From: Pseudobutyrivibrio ruminis
GTDB lineage: Bacteria > Bacillota > Clostridia > Lachnospirales > Lachnospiraceae
Reading direction: 5' to 3'
NCBI GenBank assembly: GCA_015057315.1
Contig: SVER01000005.1
Span: 62,001-126,000 of the forward strand
Length of the DNA: 64,000 nt
Shown here: in pieces, positions 59,415 to 64,000 of the stretch
Position numbering within the stretch: position 1 is the stretch's first letter
How the letters are laid out: every line of letters starts with the position of its first letter
Made by a program: the position numbers and the translations under genes
Notes under the pieces: model-generated
What the model was told of the DNA's origin: nothing
Database searches by the model: none
What the model saw: the letters and a program-made list of their open reading frames with translations, nothing else

Positions 59415-62400
59415 TTAGATTGTTGCTACATCCACAAGAGTGTATTCAGTAGTTGCTGATTCCAGTGATGTTGCAAGAGCAACGGCGGTATCCATAGCAG
59501 TAATACAGTTGATGCCTGTCTCGATAGCATTTCTTCTAATCAAGAAACCATCACGGGTCTTATCGCCGTGGCCCTGAGTAGGTGTGTCAATTACAAGGTC
59601 GATTTTGTGTCCTAAAATAAGGTCCATTACGTTTGGAGATTCCTGTGTAATCTTGTTAACCTGTCTTGCTTCTACGCCACCATCCTGCAAATACTTTGCT
59701 GTAGAGCGTGTTGCGTAGATTGTATAGCCAAGCTTTTCAAATCTCTTGGCAACCTCAAGTGCCTCTGGCTTATCAGCATCCTTTACTGTGATAATCATCT
59801 GCTTATGCTTTGGAAGAACAACTCCTGCACCAAGGAATGCTTTGTAAAGAGCTTCCTCAAAGGTCTTTGCAATACCAAGGCATTCACCAGTAGATTTCAT
59901 TTCAGGACCAAGGCTGATTTCAGCACCTCTTAGTTTTTCAAATGAGAATACTGGCATCTTGATTGCTATATAATCTGCCTCAGGCTGAAGACCTGGCTTA
60001 TATCCCATCTCGGTAATCTTGTGACCAAGTATTGCCTTAGCTGCAAGGTCAACAATTGGAATACCTGTTACCTTACTGATATATGGTACTGTACGAGAGC
60101 TTCGTGGGTTTACCTCGATTACGTACACCTCTCCATCCATCGCGATGAACTGGATGTTAATCATTCCAAGTACGTGAAGTGCCTTTGCAAGTCGCTCTGT
60201 ATAATCTACAATCTTGTCCTTAATATCCTGAGTGATGGTATGAGCAGGATATACACTGATACTATCACCTGAATGGATACCAGTTCTTTCAATATGCTCC
60301 ATGATACCAGGGATTAAGATATTCTCTCCATCACAGATGGCATCTACCTCAATCTCCTTACCCTGCAAATACTTATCTACAAGGATTGGGTGGTCCTGAG
60401 CAATCTGATTGATGATATCCATAAACTTCTCAATCTCATCATCATTAAAGGCAATCTGCATTCCCTGACCACCTAGTACATAGGATGGGCGAACCAATAC
60501 AGGGTAGCCAAGGCGATTTGCAACTTCCTTTGCTTCCTCTGCTGTAAATACTGTTCCGCCTGCTGCACGAGGAATCTGTGTCTGCTCTAAGATTTCATCG
60601 AAGAGCTCTCTATCCTCTGCTGCATCTACATCCTCTGCCTTTGTACCAAGGATTGGCACACCGATTTTCATAAGATGCTCTGTAAGCTTGATGGCTGTCT
60701 GGCCACCGAACTGTACAATAGCTCCGTCTGGCTTTTCAAGATTTACGATTGATTCAACATCCTCATTTGTAAGAGGCTCGAAGTAAAGCTTGTCAGCAAT
60801 ATCAAAGTCTGTTGAAACTGTCTCAGGGTTGTTGTTAACAATGACTGTCTCCCAGCCTTCCTTTGCAAATGCCCATGTAGCATGAACTGAACAATAATCA
60901 AACTCAACACCCTGTCCGATTCTGATTGGCCCAGAACCAAGAACAAGTACCTTCTTTTTACCTTCAGTCTTAACAGCCTCGTTTTCGCTGCCGTACACAC
61001 TGTAGTAGTAAGGTGTCATGGCATCAAACTCTGCTGCGCAGGTATCAACCATCTTGTATGCTGCAACGATGCCGTTGTCGTAACGCATCTTTCTAACTTC
61101 TTCCTCTGTCATCTTGCCATTTAAGTGAGCGATGACGCTATCTGGGAATTCGATTCTCTTTGCTTCCTTAAGAAGGTCTACTGTAAGCTCCTCCTGCTGA
61201 AGTCTAAGCTCCATTTCAACAAGAATCTTAATCTTATCAATGAACCACATATCAATCTTTGTGATTTCATGTATTGTCTCGTAAGATGTACCACGTCTAA
61301 GTGCTTCTGCGATGCAGTAGATTCTTCTATCATCAACTACCGTAAGTGCTTCCTCAAGCTCTGCATCTGTCATGTCGCAGAAGTCGTAGCTTAAAAGAGA
61401 ATCCACATGCTGCTCCAATGAGCGGATAGCCTTCATCAATGCACCTTCGAAATTGTTGCAGATAGACATTACCTCGCCAGTAGCCTTCATCTGGGTAGTA
61501 AGCTTACGCTGCGCTGTGATGAACTTATCAAATGGAAGTCTTGGAATCTTTACTACGCAGTAATCAAGCATTGGCTCAAATGATGCATAAGTCTTCTTTG
61601 TAATAGCATTTGGAATCTCATCAAGTGTATATCCAAGTGCAATCTTTGCAGCAACCTTTGCAATAGGATAACCTGTTGCCTTTGATGCTAATGCTGATGA
61701 ACGAGATACTCTAGGATTTACCTCGATTACACAATACTCAAAGCTTTCTGGGTGAAGTGCATACTGTACGTTACATCCACCTGTAATACCAAGCTCATCT
61801 ATAATGCGAAGTGCAGATGTACGAAGCATCTGGTATTCCTTATCTCCAAGTGTCTGTGAAGGAGCAACTACGATTGAGTCACCTGTATGTACACCAACAG
61901 GGTCGATGTTTTCCATGTTACAAACAGTGATGCAGTTGCCGTTAGCATCTCGCATTACCTCGTACTCGATTTCCTTCCAACCAGCTATACATCTTTCAAC
62001 AAGTACCTCATGAACACGTGAAAGGCGAAGTCCGTTAGTTAGGATTTCTACAAGCTCTTGCTGATTGTTTGCAATACCACCACCAGAACCACCAAGTGTG
62101 TATGCAGGACGAAGTACTACTGGATAGCCGATTGTATTTGTAAACTTAATACCATCCTCAACTGTATTTACTACAAGGGATGCTGCCACAGGCTCCCCAA
62201 GCTTTTCCATGGTGTCCTTAAATGCCTGTCTATCCTCAGCTCTAAAGATTGTCTCTGCAGTAGTACCAATTAGCTTAACACCCTGCTCATCTAAGAAGCC
62301 GCTTTCTGCAAGCTCCATACCAAGGTTAAGTCCAGCCTGACCTCCAAGTGTTGGAAGCAGTGAATCTGGCTTTTCCTTAATAATAATCTGCTTTAAAACA

Positions 62401-62615
62401 TCTACTGTAAGTGGCTCGATGTAAACCTCATCAGCAATCTCCTTATCAGTCATGATTGTTGCAGGGTTAGAGTTTACAAGACAAACCTCTATCCCCTCTT
62501 CCTTAAGGGAACGACAAGCCTGAGTTCCAGCATAATCAAACTCTGCTGCCTGTCCAATGACGATAGGGCCAGAGCCAATCACCATTACTTTCTTAATGTC
62601 ACTTCTCTTTGGCAT
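59415..62615 (-). CDS. carB: Carbamoyl phosphate synthase large subunit
   Basis: KKVMVIGSGPIVIGQAAEFDYAGTQACRSLKEEG; two ATP-grasp halves; C-terminal MGS-like domain. Confidence 0.97.
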   Translation of the reverse strand: MPKRSDIKKVMVIGSGPIVIGQAAEFDYAGTQACRSLKEEGIEVCLVNSNPATIMTDKEIADEVYIEPLTVDVLKQIIIKEKPDSLLPTLGGQAGLNLGMELAESGFLDEQGVKLIGTTAETIFRAEDRQAFKDTMEKLGEPVAASLVVNTVEDGIKFTNTIGYPVVLRPAYTLGGSGGGIANNQQELVEILTNGLRLSRVHEVLVERCIAGWKEIEYEVMRDANGNCITVCNMENIDPVGVHTGDSIVVAPSQTLGDKEYQMLRTSALRIIDELGITGGCNVQYALHPESFEYCVIEVNPRVSRSSALASKATGYPIAKVAAKIALGYTLDEIPNAITKKTYASFEPMLDYCVVKIPRLPFDKFITAQRKLTTQMKATGEVMSICNNFEGALMKAIRSLEQHVDSLLSYDFCDMTDAELEEALTVVDDRRIYCIAEALRRGTSYETIHEITKIDMWFIDKIKILVEMELRLQQEELTVDLLKEAKRIEFPDSVIAHLNGKMTEEEVRKMRYDNGIVAAYKMVDTCAAEFDAMTPYYYSVYGSENEAVKTEGKKKVLVLGSGPIRIGQGVEFDYCSVHATWAFAKEGWETVIVNNNPETVSTDFDIADKLYFEPLTNEDVESIVNLEKPDGAIVQFGGQTAIKLTEHLMKIGVPILGTKAEDVDAAEDRELFDEILEQTQIPRAAGGTVFTAEEAKEVANRLGYPVLVRPSYVLGGQGMQIAFNDDEIEKFMDIINQIAQDHPILVDKYLQGKEIEVDAICDGENILIPGIMEHIERTGIHSGDSISVYPAHTITQDIKDKIVDYTERLAKALHVLGMINIQFIAMDGEVYVIEVNPRSSRTVPYISKVTGIPIVDLAAKAILGHKITEMGYKPGLQPEADYIAIKMPVFSFEKLRGAEISLGPEMKSTGECLGIAKTFEEALYKAFLGAGVVLPKHKQMIITVKDADKPEALEVAKRFEKLGYTIYATRSTAKYLQDGGVEARQVNKITQESPNVMDLILGHKIDLVIDTPTQGHGDKTRDGFLIRRNAIETGINCITAMDTAVALATSLESATTEYTLVDVATI

Positions 62616-63685
62616 TACTGCTCTCCTCCCATCATCTTAATAAATCTATCAAACAAATATCCGCTGTCCTGTGGTCCTGGGCAAGCCTCAGGATGGAACT
62701 GAACAGTGAAGATGTTCTTTCCTGTGTATTTCAATCCTTCATTTGTACCATCGTTTACATTAACAAATGCTGGTACTGCAATCTTTTCATCAAGTCCGTC
62801 TGTATCAACTACATAACCGTGGTTTTGAGATGAAATATATACTTTGCCAGTCTCCAAATCCTTTACAGGATGATTGCCACCTCTGTGGCCATATTTTAGC
62901 TTATGTGTATCAAGACCATTTGCAAGCGCCATTAGCTGATGTCCAAGGCAGATTGCAAAAATTGGCACATCTGATTCATAAAGCTTCTTAACCTCATCAA
63001 TGATAGGACCGCAATCCTTTGGATCTCCAGGTCCGTTTGAAAGCATAATTCCGTCTGGATTTCCTGCTAAAATTTCCTTAGCTTTTGTATGTGCTGGATA
63101 AATAGTTACCTCACACCCTCTATCATTTAATGATTTTGCGATATTGCGCTTTGCACCAAAATCTAAAAGTGCAACCTTCTTACCATTTCCCTTAAGCACA
63201 GATTTTTCATGGCATGTAACCTTTGAAACAACATCACCTGTTGCATAAGCTGCAAGCTTTGGCTTAATCTCTTCAAAGTTGAAATGCTCATTTGTTGTAA
63301 TCATACCATTCATAGTTCCACGGTCCCTAAGGATTTTAGTAAGCGCACGTGTATCAATACCAGAAATGCCAGTGATGTTATGCTTTACTAAGAAATCCTG
63401 AATAGTTCCCTTGCATCTGAAATTTGATGGAATTCTGCTAAGCTCTCTTACAATAAATCCATCTGGCCAAGGTCTACCGCTTTCCATATCATCTGTAATT
63501 CCATAGTTACCAATAAGTGGATATGTCATACACACTGCCTGTCCTGCATAGGAAGGGTCTGTGAGCACTTCTAGGTAACCTGTCATAGAAGTATTGAAAA
63601 CTATTTCGCTTATAACTTCTCTTGTTGACCCTATGCTAGTTCCTTCAAAAACTGTCCCATCTTCCAAAATTAAAAATGCTTTCAT
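62615..63685 (-). CDS. carA: Carbamoyl phosphate synthase small subunit
   Basis: FNTSMTGYLEVLTDPSYAGQ, GPGDPKDC, AICLGHQLMALA, FHPEACPGPQD. Confidence 0.96.
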   Translation of the reverse strand: MKAFLILEDGTVFEGTSIGSTREVISEIVFNTSMTGYLEVLTDPSYAGQAVCMTYPLIGNYGITDDMESGRPWPDGFIVRELSRIPSNFRCKGTIQDFLVKHNITGISGIDTRALTKILRDRGTMNGMITTNEHFNFEEIKPKLAAYATGDVVSKVTCHEKSVLKGNGKKVALLDFGAKRNIAKSLNDRGCEVTIYPAHTKAKEILAGNPDGIMLSNGPGDPKDCGPIIDEVKKLYESDVPIFAICLGHQLMALANGLDTHKLKYGHRGGNHPVKDLETGKVYISSQNHGYVVDTDGLDEKIAVPAFVNVNDGTNEGLKYTGKNIFTVQFHPEACPGPQDSGYLFDRFIKMMGGEQ

Positions 63686-63712
63686 CTTTCCTCTTTTCTA
63701 CCCTTTTTATTA

Positions 63713-63745
63713 AAACTCCAAGGTAGTAAATTTACCTTGGAGTTT
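63713..63745 (-). terminator. Rho-independent terminator after purL
   Basis: Minus strand AAACTCCAAGGTAAATTTACTACCTTGGAGTTTT. Confidence 0.75.
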
Positions 63746-63749
63746 GTTT

Positions 63750-64000
63750 TTACCTAAAATAGTCTACACCAGATTCGAACAACTTCATGTCCTGGTTGCC
63801 ATAGATGTTAATTGAAACACCATCTCCCTTACGCTCGGCATGGCACATCTTTCCGTAAACTCTACCATCAGGGCTGGTAATACCCTCAATAGCAGCAAAG
63901 CTTCCGTTGATGTTCCACTCCTCGTCCATAGATGCATTTCCATCTAAATCAACATACTGAGTTGCCACCTGACCGTTTTCGAATAGTTTCTTAATCCATT
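63750..64000 (-). CDS. purL: Phosphoribosylformylglycinamidine synthase, C-terminal end (5' part beyond window)
   Basis: WIKKLFENGQVATQYVDLDGN...NINGSFAAIEGITSPDGRVYGKMCHAER; frame stays open to 64000. Confidence 0.88.
   Translation of the reverse strand, partial: WIKKLFENGQVATQYVDLDGNASMDEEWNINGSFAAIEGITSPDGRVYGKMCHAERKGDGVSINIYGNQDMKLFESGVDYFR

Noticed and set aside
1-64000. tRNA, rRNA, transposase, integrase or prophage genes
   Set aside because: None recognised on either strand by reading; small noncoding RNAs cannot be excluded without a covariance search.

Overview
This 64 kb window looks like an ordinary low-GC Firmicutes chromosome, probably Lachnospiraceae and Butyrivibrio/Pseudobutyrivibrio-like (taxonomy is inferred from gene content only). 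Most genes are on the minus strand. Main blocks: a TetM-like translational GTPase, yitT, an rsmF-type methyltransferase, argS, and queT with a preQ1-I-like leader; a MacAB-like ABC efflux set with a two-component system; a cohesin-like/Fn3 secreted protein next to a large subtilase with a dockerin-like EF-hand pair; a nitrogen cluster (gltB-gltD-GS homologue-ANTAR protein, then asnB-glnN); a T-box-controlled trp operon with order D-C-(F::B)-A-E-G; a Fic + SF1 helicase island between ~300 bp direct repeats; lrgAB; an NHLM/NHLP-type peptide export locus without a visible precursor, next to an ECF sigma/DUF4179 pair; then miscellaneous genes, carAB and the 3' end of purL. Strongest candidates for new biology: (1) a possible minimal ANTAR antitermination circuit in which two leaders (gltB, asnB) carry a GAC-AAAGGC-GTC hexaloop overlapping a terminator, next to an ANTAR protein whose receiver has lost its phospho-Asp and a glutamine synthetase homologue that has lost key catalytic residues; (2) the direct-repeat-bounded Fic/helicase island, whose repeats contain an internal 74-bp-period array; (3) two sequence-unrelated hairpin arrays with the same geometry (9-nt arms, ~20-nt loop, ~53-bp period) on either side of one two-gene unit. 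No database searches or folding programs were run. Family calls come from recognised motifs.
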